This document shows positions 24,748-33,142 of a stretch of DNA of 36,454 nt, in pieces (position 1 is the first letter of the stretch; every line of letters begins with the position of its first letter). The DNA is from Clostridiales bacterium (GTDB lineage Bacteria; Bacillota; Clostridia; Christensenellales; Aristaeellaceae). The notes under the pieces are model-generated. The model had not been told where the DNA came from, made no database searches, and saw only the letters and a program-made list of their open reading frames with translations. The stretch covers positions 1 through 36,454 of the forward strand of contig SFHK01000017.1 of assembly GCA_004556395.1 (NCBI GenBank). Direction: 5' to 3'. A program made the position numbers and the translations under genes.

Positions 24748-26364
24748 ATGAAAAAACTGGTATGCCTGCTTCTCGCTCTCGTTCTCGCGCTCGGTCTGTT
24801 CTCCGTCTCCACCGCCGAAGGCAGCAAATACTACGGCGGCTACGACGACATGATCGACGCGACCATCGCCATCTATCAGCGCTCCAGCCAGGGAAACGCC
24901 GACAACATCTGGTGGTGGGATTTCTGCCGTGAGTACTTCGGCATCAACTTCAAGGTCACGCAGCTGACCGAGACCGGCACCTACAAGTCCACCGCGTTCG
25001 CCTCCGGCGACATGCCCGACGTGTTCTATCAGCTGTTCATGTCCTCCGCGCTGGTCGTGGAGCAGGGCGTCACCAACGGCAACCTGATCGCGCTGGATCC
25101 CTACATCACGCCCGAGATCATGCCCAACCTGAGCCGCATCTACGAGGCGTATCCGGAATACAAGACCACCATCACCGCCGGCGACGGCCACATCTACTCG
25201 CTGGGCATCATTCAGAACGCGAACAGCCCGCTGATGACCTTCTACTACAATCAGCGCTGGCTGGACGACGCGGGCCTTGCCGTGCCCACGACGCTGGACG
25301 AGTTCACCGAGGTCATGGCCGCGTTCAAAGCGCGCGAAGAACTGCCCGAGAATGAAGGCAAGACCGTCGTTCCGCTGACCGGCGACCTTGGCAACCAGCC
25401 GCGCTTCATCGCCAACGCCTTCGGCTGGGTCACCGACAGCGCCGGCTACCTCACCGCCATCGCCCTGAAGGACGGCGTTCCCATGTTCATCTACGCCGAC
25501 GAGGAGCGCTTCCCGGCCTTCATGCAGGTGATGAAGGATTACATCGCCGCCGGATACTTCTCCGCCGACGTGTTTGACGATCAGTACGCCGGAAACCAGA
25601 CCGCCGCCCAGAAGGCCGAGGATCTGACCGGCTTCGACCAGAACACCAGCAACGCGATCGATCCCAAGGAATGGGTTGCCGCCATCCCGCTGACCAGCGA
25701 GTACAACGACACGCCCCAGATCGCGCGTTCCTACAACGCGATCAACTGCCAGTCCTTCAACATCAGCCGCACCTGCGCCCCCGAGAAGGTCGAGCGCCTG
25801 ATGAAGTGGGTCGACTGGCTGTACGACTACGACAACTATCTCATGAGCCACCGGGGCCCGAGCAACGAGGAAACCGAGTATCTCTGCGGCCTGAAGAGCG
25901 GCTACATCGCCACCCTCGACGAAGCCACCGGCCGCTACTCCTTCACCGCGCAGGAGATTCTGGACGGCGAGTACACCAGCTGGGGCGACTATCAGAACCG
26001 CCGCACCCAGGGCATCATCGGCGGCTATCTGGGACTGGGCGTTGACCTGTTCGGCGAGGGCAAGCGCGAAGACAATCCCCCAACCTTCAACAACAAGGTT
26101 GACGTGAACGTGATGCCCTACCTCGTGGACACCTACCCGAACATCCGCTTCTTTGACGCCGCCGTCAACACCCGTGTGGACGAGCTGCGCACCGAGATCA
26201 ACGCCTACGTCAACGAGAACTACGTCGCGTTCATCTCCGGCGAAAAGGAAATGACCGACGCCAACCTCGAAGAGTTCTTCAAGACCATTCACGACCTCGG
26301 CTACGACGAGTACGTCGGCTACTTCATCGACTACTACGAGAACGTCTACAAGGCCGACAAGTAA
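24748..26364 (+). CDS. Extracellular solute-binding protein of the sugar importer
   Basis: This 538-aa protein captures the oligosaccharide for the two permeases (LplA-like, family 1 binding protein). The signal peptide MKKLVCLLLALVLALGLFSV ends in ...STAEGS. There is no lipobox Cys after the hydrophobic core, since the only Cys is residue 6, so signal peptidase I cleavage near Ala23 is predicted. Binding proteins of monoderm bacteria are usually lipoproteins, so this is unusual. The body has the expected two-lobed pattern (FASGDMPDVFYQLF, GHIYSLGI, FYYNQRWLDDAGL, MKWVDWLYDYDN) and many Trp/Tyr for sugar stacking. GGAG precedes the ATG. It is the last gene of the operon, ahead of strong hairpins. 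Confidence 0.88.
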   Translation: MKKLVCLLLALVLALGLFSVSTAEGSKYYGGYDDMIDATIAIYQRSSQGNADNIWWWDFCREYFGINFKVTQLTETGTYKSTAFASGDMPDVFYQLFMSSALVVEQGVTNGNLIALDPYITPEIMPNLSRIYEAYPEYKTTITAGDGHIYSLGIIQNANSPLMTFYYNQRWLDDAGLAVPTTLDEFTEVMAAFKAREELPENEGKTVVPLTGDLGNQPRFIANAFGWVTDSAGYLTAIALKDGVPMFIYADEERFPAFMQVMKDYIAAGYFSADVFDDQYAGNQTAAQKAEDLTGFDQNTSNAIDPKEWVAAIPLTSEYNDTPQIARSYNAINCQSFNISRTCAPEKVERLMKWVDWLYDYDNYLMSHRGPSNEETEYLCGLKSGYIATLDEATGRYSFTAQEILDGEYTSWGDYQNRRTQGIIGGYLGLGVDLFGEGKREDNPPTFNNKVDVNVMPYLVDTYPNIRFFDAAVNTRVDELRTEINAYVNENYVAFISGEKEMTDANLEEFFKTIHDLGYDEYVGYFIDYYENVYKADK

Positions 26365-26374
26365 GCCGCGCGCC

Positions 26375-26408
26375 CTCCGCTTCTCCGGCTTCGCCCGGGG
26401 AAGCGGAG
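26375..26408. terminator. GC-rich hairpin after the binding-protein gene
   Basis: CTCCGCTTCTCCGG (26375-26388) pairs with the complement ending at 26408 in a stem of about 14 bp with one wobble pair and a CTTCG-containing loop. No T-run follows, so it may stabilise the 3' end of the operon mRNA rather than stop transcription on its own. Confidence 0.5.
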
Positions 26409-26432
26409 ACAAACCGGGATAGAGCAAAACGT

Positions 26433-26477
26433 ACGCCTGCTGTGAAAGCGCAATTCGCTTCTCAGCAGGCGTTTTGT
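26433..26477. terminator. Rho-independent terminator shared by convergent genes
   Basis: ACGCCTGCTG (26433-26442) and CAGCAGGCGT (26463-26472) form a perfect 10-bp stem, extended inside by AAGCG/CGCTT, and are followed by TTTGTTT. On the minus strand the stem is followed by ACGTTTTG. It ends the plus operon and probably also the decarboxylase-family gene that converges from the right. Confidence 0.8.
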
Positions 26478-27596
26478 TTATCCAAAGGTCTTTCGGAACC
26501 GCTCGCAGTAATATTGCACGTTTTCCCACTTCGCGTCGGGCGGGATGCGGTGATCGGGGCACGGAATATAGCCGCCCATGTCCACAATCGGCTTCAGGCG
26601 CTCGATTTCCCTGTCCACGGCGGTGTAGTCCTGCGCGAACACGCGCTTGTCCATGCCGCCCACGCCGCGCAGGTCTTTGCCGTAGATTCTGCGCCAGTTG
26701 TCAAACGACGCGTGCCACGTGCCCACCTCGATGGGGAACATCGTGTTCACGCCGTTTTCCAGCCACACGGGCACCAGCTCGTCGATCTTGCCGTCGCAGT
26801 CCACGGACACAATGTCCACGCCGTGCGCCTTCAGAAGCGACGTGATCTTTTTATACCACGGCCCCACCAGCTCGCGGAACACGCTCGGCCGCACCAGCGG
26901 GCCGGACTTGAAGCAGATATCCTCCCAGAAATGGCCGAAATCAAACGTCAGCCCCAGCGCCAGCATGCGGCCGGCCACCTTCAGGCACAGTTCGCCCACC
27001 GTGTGGATGATTTCCTCATACAGCTCCTCGTCGTCCGCGGCCAGATACGCCAGATCCTCCACGCCCAGCATGTTGCGGATATTGCCGTACAGGCTGCCGC
27101 AGGACAGGCAAACCGGTAGGCCGAGCCGCTCAATCTCCGCGTAGCGTCCGCGAATCGCCTCGGCGTTCACGCGCGCCTCGCAGTCCGTCAGGCGGGGAAG
27201 ATACATTTCCTCCCACGCCTCGCGCCCCGTGAGCGACGTGCCCACATGCGCCGGAATGGAAACGACGCCCGGCTTGATCTTCACGATCAGACCCTCGCCG
27301 TTGCGCACGACCTCGCTGCCGTCCGGCTCCGTGCGCAGAACCTCCGTCTGGAACATCGGGAACAGATAGCTGCTTCCGCCGACGCCGCCGCCCCAGTTGA
27401 AATCGAAGCCCAGCCGCGCCATAATCGCGCGGTCGTATACATTATTGTCGGCATAGCCTTTTTCTTCCTCCGGCGCTACATGGCCTTCCACGCGCCATTT
27501 AGTCAGTGTTTCGTGCCAGTAGCCGAAGCTGACGACCGGCATCCGGTCGTAGTCGCGGTAATGCATGATCGCCTGCATCCGTTCGCGGTTATTCAC
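26478..27596 (-). CDS. Uroporphyrinogen decarboxylase-family (methyltransferase-like) protein
   Basis: This 372-aa TIM-barrel protein of the URO-D superfamily contains MPVVSFGYWHE, GFDFNWGGGVGGSSYLFPMF, KPGVVSIPAHVGTSLTGREA, FDFGHFWEDICFKSGPLV and GGYIPCPDHRIPPDAKWENV. True HemE is about 340-350 aa and has an N-terminal arginine motif not seen here. This divergent class, common in gut Clostridia, is thought to include corrinoid-linked methyltransferases (MtaA/CmuA-like), and its substrates are unknown. I chose GTG 27596 because GGAGG sits 7 nt upstream; the longer frame to 27671 crosses the promoter. It is a single gene convergent with the carbohydrate operon, and no corrinoid protein is nearby. 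Confidence 0.75.
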   Translation of the reverse strand: MNNRERMQAIMHYRDYDRMPVVSFGYWHETLTKWRVEGHVAPEEEKGYADNNVYDRAIMARLGFDFNWGGGVGGSSYLFPMFQTEVLRTEPDGSEVVRNGEGLIVKIKPGVVSIPAHVGTSLTGREAWEEMYLPRLTDCEARVNAEAIRGRYAEIERLGLPVCLSCGSLYGNIRNMLGVEDLAYLAADDEELYEEIIHTVGELCLKVAGRMLALGLTFDFGHFWEDICFKSGPLVRPSVFRELVGPWYKKITSLLKAHGVDIVSVDCDGKIDELVPVWLENGVNTMFPIEVGTWHASFDNWRRIYGKDLRGVGGMDKRVFAQDYTAVDREIERLKPIVDMGGYIPCPDHRIPPDAKWENVQYYCERFRKTFG

Positions 27597-27617
27597 AGAA
27601 CCACCTCCATCCCCTCC

Positions 27618-27623
27618 ATTATA
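27618..27623 (-). promoter_or_regulatory. -10 box of the URO-D-family gene
   Basis: A perfect TATAAT on the minus strand lies 22 nt before the GTG start. No good -35 is seen at 17 nt, so an activator or an unusual sigma contact may be needed. The rest of the gap up to 27872 is AT-rich and shows no gene. Confidence 0.4.
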
Positions 27624-27872
27624 CCGGATGTGGAAGGCGGCGTGCGTGGAGAAAATATTACAAAGTTTCATTCCAAAATTGCATAATTGTTGTTTTAATG
27701 TCTCGTCCGGCTTTGTTTCAGTTCATTTCTCCGTCGCTGTTTGTCAGCGAATTTCCAAGCTTTTCCATCTTTCGAAATCCTTTTCCGGTTTTCCCTCTCA
27801 TTCAGAAAAACACAGCTCCGTGCAGGCATTTTCGTCCGCAAAGCCCTCCTCCGCATTTTTATTGAATAGGTA

Positions 27873-27901
27873 TTGCAAGATACGTCAATTTGGTTTATAA
27901 T
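27873..27901 (+). promoter_or_regulatory. Promoter of the SH3/NlpC wall peptidase gene
   Basis: TTGCAA (27873-27878), a 17-nt spacer and a perfect TATAAT (27896-27901) lie about 66 nt before the ATG at 27968. Confidence 0.6.
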
Positions 27902-27967
27902 GTATTCAGCATGCGTATGTATGTGAAATACAGGCGTAATATTTATGGCTACATAAGGAGTAATGAG

Positions 27968-30900
27968 ATGGAACGCAAGCACTACTTACGGAAGGCCGGC
28001 ATCTTATGTCTGCTGCTCGCACTGTGCCTGACCGTGCTGCCCATCACGGCTCTGGCCGACAGCTTTCAGGCGGTCGTCACCTCGGCTTCGATGGTCGTGC
28101 GCAGCGGTCCGACTGTGGATGATCCCCGCATCGGTACGCTGAAGAAGGGCACCACCGTCACGGTGCTCAACCATAAAAACGGCATTGCCTTCATCGAATA
28201 CAAGGGAAAGCGCGGCTATGCGCGCGTGTCCGATATGACACGTCTGTCCTCCGATACGGGAACGACGGACAAGAGCCTGTCGGGTCTGGGCAAGGTCACC
28301 GCGTCCTCGCTGACGGTATACGCGAGCGCGGACAAGTCCTCCAAGGCCATCGGCACCATAAAGAAGGGCGCGACGATCACCGTACTCGCCACGAAGGGCG
28401 ACTGGGCGCGCGTGCAGAACGGCGAGCGAATCGGCTACGTGCTGAAGAGCGGCCTGACCATCGACACGAAGGCCACCGCCACGCCCACCCCGGCGGCGAC
28501 GAAAAAGCCTTCCCCCACGCCGTATGTGGAATGGGCGAACACGAAGGAGTCCGAGGACGCGATCGTCACCGCCGACAAGATGATCGTCCGCGACGGCCCC
28601 ACGAAGTACGACGAGAAGCTCGGCACGCTCAAAAAGGCCACGAAGATCATCGTGCACGCCATGGACGAAGACGAGGAAGTCGCCTATATCGAATACAAGG
28701 ATCAGCTCGGCTTCGCGCTGGTGGAGGATCTCCGCCTTTTGAACCCGAAAACGACGGCCTCTCCCGCGAAGACCTCCGGCCTCGGCACGGTGAACGTGAA
28801 GGTTCTGCCCGTCTATGAGAAGGCGAGCACGTCCTCCGCGAAGCTCGGCTCCCTGAAGAAGGGCAACCGCGTGACCGTGCTGGCCGTGAACACCGGCTGG
28901 GCGAAGATTCAGGTTGGCAGCAACATCGGTTTCGTGAACCGGCACATGCTGAACATCACCTTCGGCGTGACCGCCACGCCTACCGTGAAGCCCACAGCCA
29001 CCCCCACTCCCACCGCCACGCCCGCGCCCGAGAGCCTGTCCGGCATCGGCGTGGTGAACGTGGATGTTCTGTATGTGTATAAAACCGCGTCCACGTCCGC
29101 TTCGAAGCTCGGTTCGCTGACCGACGGCGACCGCGTGACGGTGCTGGCCGTAAAGGACGGCTGGGCGAAGGTTCAGAAGGGCAAAAATATCGGCTATGTG
29201 AACAAGCGCGGGCTGGACATCACCTACGGCGCGACCGCCACGCCCACCGTGAAGCCCACGGCCACCCCCGCCCCCACCGCCACGCCCGCGCCCACGAAGC
29301 AGACGAGCGCCACGCTCGCGCCCGGCTGGGAAAAGGGAACCGCGCGGGCGGCTACGGTATCCAAGCGCGCGATCGTGCGCATCGGCCCGTCGGCCAGCGA
29401 TACGTCGCTGGGCTACCTGAGCGCCGGAACGAAGATCACCGTTCACGCCGTCAAAAACGGCATTGCCTACATTGAATACAAGGGACGCACCGGCTATGCT
29501 TCCGCGTCCGCGCTGAAAATCGAAGCGGACAGCGAATCGCAGGAGAAGGCGCTGAACTGCCTGTGCACGCTGAACGCGGACGGCACAAAGATCTACGCCG
29601 CCCCGTCGACGGACTCCAAACTGCTGGCCAAGCTGCACCGCGGCATCACCTTCACGGCGCTGTCCGAGAAGGACGGTTGGGTGAAGCTGGAAAACGGCAA
29701 GAACATCGGCTATGTGAAGAAGTCCGCCATCACGCTGTATCCCTCCGTGAAGCCCACCGCGAAGCCGGAAGACCCGATCATCGCGTGCGATCCCGTCCCC
29801 GCCGTCGTCGTGAACGATTCCGCGAAGGTGTACGCGAAGAACGACAAGAATTCCAAGGTGCTCGCGACGCTGAAGAGCGGCACCACCGTCACGCTGTGCG
29901 GCACCAGCGGCAGCTGGGCGATGATCAAGTCCGGCGACAGCGTCGGCTACATCAACGATGCGATGGGCGTGCTCCCGCAGTCCTCCATTACGCTGAAGGA
30001 ATCCATGTCCGTGACCGCGACGGTTTCGAAGAAGAGCACCGTATACCCCTTCCTGTTCAAGTCCGAGCGCACACTGGGCACGGTCTCCGCGGGACTTGAG
30101 GTCAAGGTTCTGGCCACGAAGGACGACTGGGCGCTGATTCAGCGCGGCAGCAACAAGGGCTATTGCCCGCTTTCCTGCCTGACGCTCGCCCAGCAGCCCA
30201 CGCTGGACGAAACCACGAAGCTGGAAGCCATTCTGGCCGCGGACGCGAAGCTGTATCAGTACGCCAGCACGGGCAGCACCGTGAAGGCGACGCTTTCGAA
30301 GTACGCGCTCGTCACGCTTCTGGGCTATGACGACGGCTGGTGCCTGATTTCCAGCGGCAGCCAGAAGGGCTATGTGCCGCGCAGCAGCGTTCGCCTGATG
30401 AGCGAATTCACGCTGAAGGCGACGGAGTCCCTCGAGGGCACCGTGACCAAGGATTCTACCGTGTACGCCTACGCGCACACGAGGTCCGCGTCGCTCGGCA
30501 GTCTCAAGAAGGGTGCGACGGTCACCGTGCTCGCGCGCGACGACAAGTGGGCGCTGGTAAAGAAGGGCAATAACCAGGGCTACATGCCGCTGGACGCGCT
30601 GAACGTCAAGACCGACGAGTTCACCTCCCCGACCGTGAAGACGCTGACGGCCACCGTCATCCATTCCGGCGCGAAGGTCTACAAGCGCGCGCTGGAGGAC
30701 GCGGACACGCTGGCCACGCTCTCCCTCGCCGCCGACGTGAAGGTCACCGCGTTCAACGACAAGTGGGCGCGCGTGAATCTGAACGGCTCCGAGGGCTACG
30801 TGCTGCGCAAGTACCTGAACAACGACGATTACTCGCCGCTGAAGTCCGGCGACAGTTCCAGCAGCAGCGTGCTCAAGCTGCAGAAGGCGCTGGAAAACCT

Positions 30901-31738
30901 GGGCTACTTTGACGGCATTCCCGCCGGAAACTACGGCACCATCACCAAGACCGCCGTCGAACGCCTGCAGAAGGAGCTGGACGTGGACGTCACCGGCAAC
31001 GCGGACACCGCCCTACTGCGCGTACTGTACGGCGGCTACGCGCCGGTCTCGCCAATTCGCTCCACGGAGCTTTCCAAGGGCGACACCGGTTCGAACGTCA
31101 CGCGCCTGCAGACCCGCCTGACGCAGAAGGGCTACCTGAGCGCCAGCATCGACGGCGAGTACGGCTCGATCACCGAAAAGGCCGTCAAGCTCTATCAGAG
31201 TGTGGCGAAGCTGACGGAAACCGGCAAGGCCGACAAGGCGACGCTGGCCAGCCTGTTCTCCTCCGCCGCGCCCAAGAACACCGGCGCCGCCGTGACGGGC
31301 GGCAGCACCGGCGGCAACACCAACCCGAACGACGATCCGATGGATGGAACCGCTTCGGAGAAGATTGAGAAGGTCATCGCCATCGCCAAGCAGCAGCTGG
31401 GCAAGCCCTATGTGTACGCCACGGCCGGCCCCAACACCTTCGACTGCTCCGGCTTCACGAAGTACTGCTACGCGAAGGTCGGCGTGTCCCTGCGCCGCTC
31501 CGCGCAGCAGGTCGGCTACAACAACGGCAAGAAGATCGAGGGCATCAGCAACCTGAAGCGCGGCGACATCGTGTGCTTCAACACCGTCGCCGACAACGAC
31601 CTGAGCGACCACGTAGGCATCTATCTGGGCGGCGGTCAGTTCATCCACGCCTCCTCCGGCGGCGGCAAGGTCATCATCTCGACGCTCTCCAACTCCTATT
31701 ACAACCGCGTGTTCTCCTGGGGACGCCGCGTGCTGTAA
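27968..31738 (+). CDS. Secreted multi-SH3, peptidoglycan-binding NlpC/P60 endopeptidase
   Basis: This 1,256-aa protein should cleave peptide stems in the cell wall outside the cell. It starts at ATG 27968 after AAGGAG. The signal peptide MERKHYLRKAGILCLLLALC ends ITALA (cut near 30). About twelve SH3-like repeats follow (33-955), with the shared pattern KLGSLKKGxxVTVLAxxxGWAKVxxGxxIGYV and several Thr/Pro/Ala linkers (TATPTVKPTATPTPTATPAP). Then come two peptidoglycan-binding type 1 domains (957-1022 and 1031-1095, each LQxxLxxxGY...G.YG..T..AV...Q). A C-terminal NlpC/P60 domain (1133-1256) has Cys1160 in DCSGF, His1215 in DHVGIYLGGG and His1227 in FIHASS, so it should be active. Twelve SH3 units is unusually many. 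It is probably monocistronic. Confidence 0.93.
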   Translation: MERKHYLRKAGILCLLLALCLTVLPITALADSFQAVVTSASMVVRSGPTVDDPRIGTLKKGTTVTVLNHKNGIAFIEYKGKRGYARVSDMTRLSSDTGTTDKSLSGLGKVTASSLTVYASADKSSKAIGTIKKGATITVLATKGDWARVQNGERIGYVLKSGLTIDTKATATPTPAATKKPSPTPYVEWANTKESEDAIVTADKMIVRDGPTKYDEKLGTLKKATKIIVHAMDEDEEVAYIEYKDQLGFALVEDLRLLNPKTTASPAKTSGLGTVNVKVLPVYEKASTSSAKLGSLKKGNRVTVLAVNTGWAKIQVGSNIGFVNRHMLNITFGVTATPTVKPTATPTPTATPAPESLSGIGVVNVDVLYVYKTASTSASKLGSLTDGDRVTVLAVKDGWAKVQKGKNIGYVNKRGLDITYGATATPTVKPTATPAPTATPAPTKQTSATLAPGWEKGTARAATVSKRAIVRIGPSASDTSLGYLSAGTKITVHAVKNGIAYIEYKGRTGYASASALKIEADSESQEKALNCLCTLNADGTKIYAAPSTDSKLLAKLHRGITFTALSEKDGWVKLENGKNIGYVKKSAITLYPSVKPTAKPEDPIIACDPVPAVVVNDSAKVYAKNDKNSKVLATLKSGTTVTLCGTSGSWAMIKSGDSVGYINDAMGVLPQSSITLKESMSVTATVSKKSTVYPFLFKSERTLGTVSAGLEVKVLATKDDWALIQRGSNKGYCPLSCLTLAQQPTLDETTKLEAILAADAKLYQYASTGSTVKATLSKYALVTLLGYDDGWCLISSGSQKGYVPRSSVRLMSEFTLKATESLEGTVTKDSTVYAYAHTRSASLGSLKKGATVTVLARDDKWALVKKGNNQGYMPLDALNVKTDEFTSPTVKTLTATVIHSGAKVYKRALEDADTLATLSLAADVKVTAFNDKWARVNLNGSEGYVLRKYLNNDDYSPLKSGDSSSSSVLKLQKALENLGYFDGIPAGNYGTITKTAVERLQKELDVDVTGNADTALLRVLYGGYAPVSPIRSTELSKGDTGSNVTRLQTRLTQKGYLSASIDGEYGSITEKAVKLYQSVAKLTETGKADKATLASLFSSAAPKNTGAAVTGGSTGGNTNPNDDPMDGTASEKIEKVIAIAKQQLGKPYVYATAGPNTFDCSGFTKYCYAKVGVSLRRSAQQVGYNNGKKIEGISNLKRGDIVCFNTVADNDLSDHVGIYLGGGQFIHASSGGGKVIISTLSNSYYNRVFSWGRRVL
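28775..29303 (+). repeat. Duplicated 264-bp SH3-plus-linker unit
   Basis: SH3 unit 4 with its Thr/Pro linker and SH3 unit 5 with its linker are copies 264 bp (88 aa) apart. For example, CCGCCACGCC is at 28971 and again at 29235, and TGAACG at 28791 and again at 29055. The linkers match almost base for base while the SH3 parts have diverged more, so exchange between linkers may change repeat number. Confidence 0.65.
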
Positions 31739-31755
31739 AACCCATTTTCCCCTTT

Positions 31756-31787
31756 ATCGCCTCCGCGGAAATTTTCGCGGAGGCGAT
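31756..31787. terminator. Strong hairpin after the wall peptidase gene
   Basis: ATCGCCTCCGCG (31756-31767) and CGCGGAGGCGAT (31776-31787) form a perfect 12-bp stem with an 8-nt loop. There is no T-run on the plus strand. A second small dyad, TGAAACG-CC-CGTTTCA (31793-31808), follows just before the next gene. Termination here may be partial, so the downstream fusion gene could be reached by read-through. Confidence 0.5.
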
Positions 31788-31846
31788 ACGGATGAAACGC
31801 CCGTTTCACCGCATATATGATTTCACCGCCGTTTGGAGGATTTTCC

Positions 31847-33130
31847 ATGCGATACGATACCGTCATTCTCGACCTGGACGGAACGATCACCGAGTCTGCG
31901 CCGGGCATCATGCGAAGCGCCGCCTATGCGCTGGAGAAAATGGGCCGCCCGGTTCCCGGCGAGGACGTGCTGCGCCGCTTCGTCGGTCCGCCGCTGGTGG
32001 ATTCCTTCATCCGCTACTGCGGCCTGACCGAAGCGGAAGCGATGGAAGCCATCGAAATCTATCGCGAGCGGCACACCGTCCTTGGCTGGAAGGAAGCGCG
32101 CGTGTACACGGGAATCGCTCCGATGCTGATCGCGCTGAAGCGCGCGGGCGCGTACATCGCGCTGGCTTCCTCCAAGCCGCTGCCGCTGTGCAAAGAGACT
32201 CTTGCCTACTTCGGCCTGCTGCCGCTGTTTGACAGGCTCTCCGCGCCGCCCTATTCGGCCACGAAGGCCGACAAGGAGCAGCTGATTCTGGACGCGCTGC
32301 CCGCGCGCTTCGAGCATGCCTGCATGATCGGCGACCGCAGGTTTGACATGGACGGCGCGCGCCGCTCGGGCGTTACAGCCATCGGCGCGGGCTACGGCTA
32401 CGGAAGCGAGGAAGAGCTTCTGGTCTCCGGCGCGCAGGTCTACTGTCCGGACGTCGCGTCGCTGGCCGATCATCTGCTGGAGGGGCTCCCCCGCATGCCC
32501 GGCTTCTTCCTTTCTTTAGAGGGTTCGGACGGCTGCGGAAAATCGACGCAGGCCGCGCTGCTCAGGCAGTTTCTTGAGGACGCGGGCTATCCCGTCACCT
32601 ACTCCCGCGAGCCGGGCGGCTGCCCGATTTCCGAGCGCATCCGCGACATCATACTGGACGTGCGTTCTGAGGGCATGAGCGACGAGTGCGAGGCGCTTCT
32701 GTACGCCGCCTCCCGCGCGCAGCACGTGCACGAGGTCATCCTGCCCGCCCTGCGCCGCGGCGACGTGATGCTCTGCGACCGGTTTGTGGATTCGTCCATC
32801 GCCTATCAGGGCGTGGGCCGCGGGCTGGGCGACTGGGTATGGGAGATCAACCGCCGCGCCGCCGAAAACAACATGCCGAACCTGACGCTGTTTTTTGACC
32901 TGAACCCGGACGAAGCCATTCGCCGCCGCCTGAACGCCGCCGCGGCCGACCGGCTGGAAAGCGAGGGCGACCGGTTCATGCGCGTCGTATACGACGCATT
33001 CATCGGCATCTGCGAGAAGCATCCGGACAGAATTGTCCGCGTGGACGCGTCCGGAAATATTGAACAGATTCGAGACCGCGTGCGTCAAATAGTTGTCAAT
33101 CGACTGACGGCCGTTGCCAAGGCCGTCTGA
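31847..33130 (+). CDS. HAD phosphatase - thymidylate kinase fusion
   Basis: This 427-aa protein has two whole enzymes in one chain. Residues 1-215 are a HAD hydrolase of the phosphoglycolate phosphatase/5'-nucleotidase type: VILDLDGTITES with nucleophile Asp9 and acid Asp11, ALASSKPLPLC, and GDRRFDMDGAR (Asp163). Residues 219-427 are a full-length thymidylate kinase: P-loop EGSDGCGKST (225-234), SREPGGCPISERIRDI and CDRFVDSSIAYQG (Asp311-Arg312). The lid appears to be the NAAAADRLESEGDRF region. The kinase makes dTDP from dTMP; the HAD partner may act on nucleotides or phosphoglycolate. GGAGG precedes ATG 31847. The pseudokinase gene starts 13 nt after the stop and is probably co-transcribed. 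Confidence 0.88.
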   Translation: MRYDTVILDLDGTITESAPGIMRSAAYALEKMGRPVPGEDVLRRFVGPPLVDSFIRYCGLTEAEAMEAIEIYRERHTVLGWKEARVYTGIAPMLIALKRAGAYIALASSKPLPLCKETLAYFGLLPLFDRLSAPPYSATKADKEQLILDALPARFEHACMIGDRRFDMDGARRSGVTAIGAGYGYGSEEELLVSGAQVYCPDVASLADHLLEGLPRMPGFFLSLEGSDGCGKSTQAALLRQFLEDAGYPVTYSREPGGCPISERIRDIILDVRSEGMSDECEALLYAASRAQHVHEVILPALRRGDVMLCDRFVDSSIAYQGVGRGLGDWVWEINRRAAENNMPNLTLFFDLNPDEAIRRRLNAAAADRLESEGDRFMRVVYDAFIGICEKHPDRIVRVDASGNIEQIRDRVRQIVVNRLTAVAKAV

Positions 33131-33142
33131 TTCGGAGGGATC

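Noticed and set aside
27597..27671. Upstream extension of the URO-D-family protein
   Set aside because: It crosses the TATAAT box and the ribosome site that serves GTG 27596.
28004..30664. 886-codon open frame on the minus strand
   Set aside because: It is antisense to the SH3 repeats of the wall peptidase and mirrors their repeat pattern; no domain of its own.
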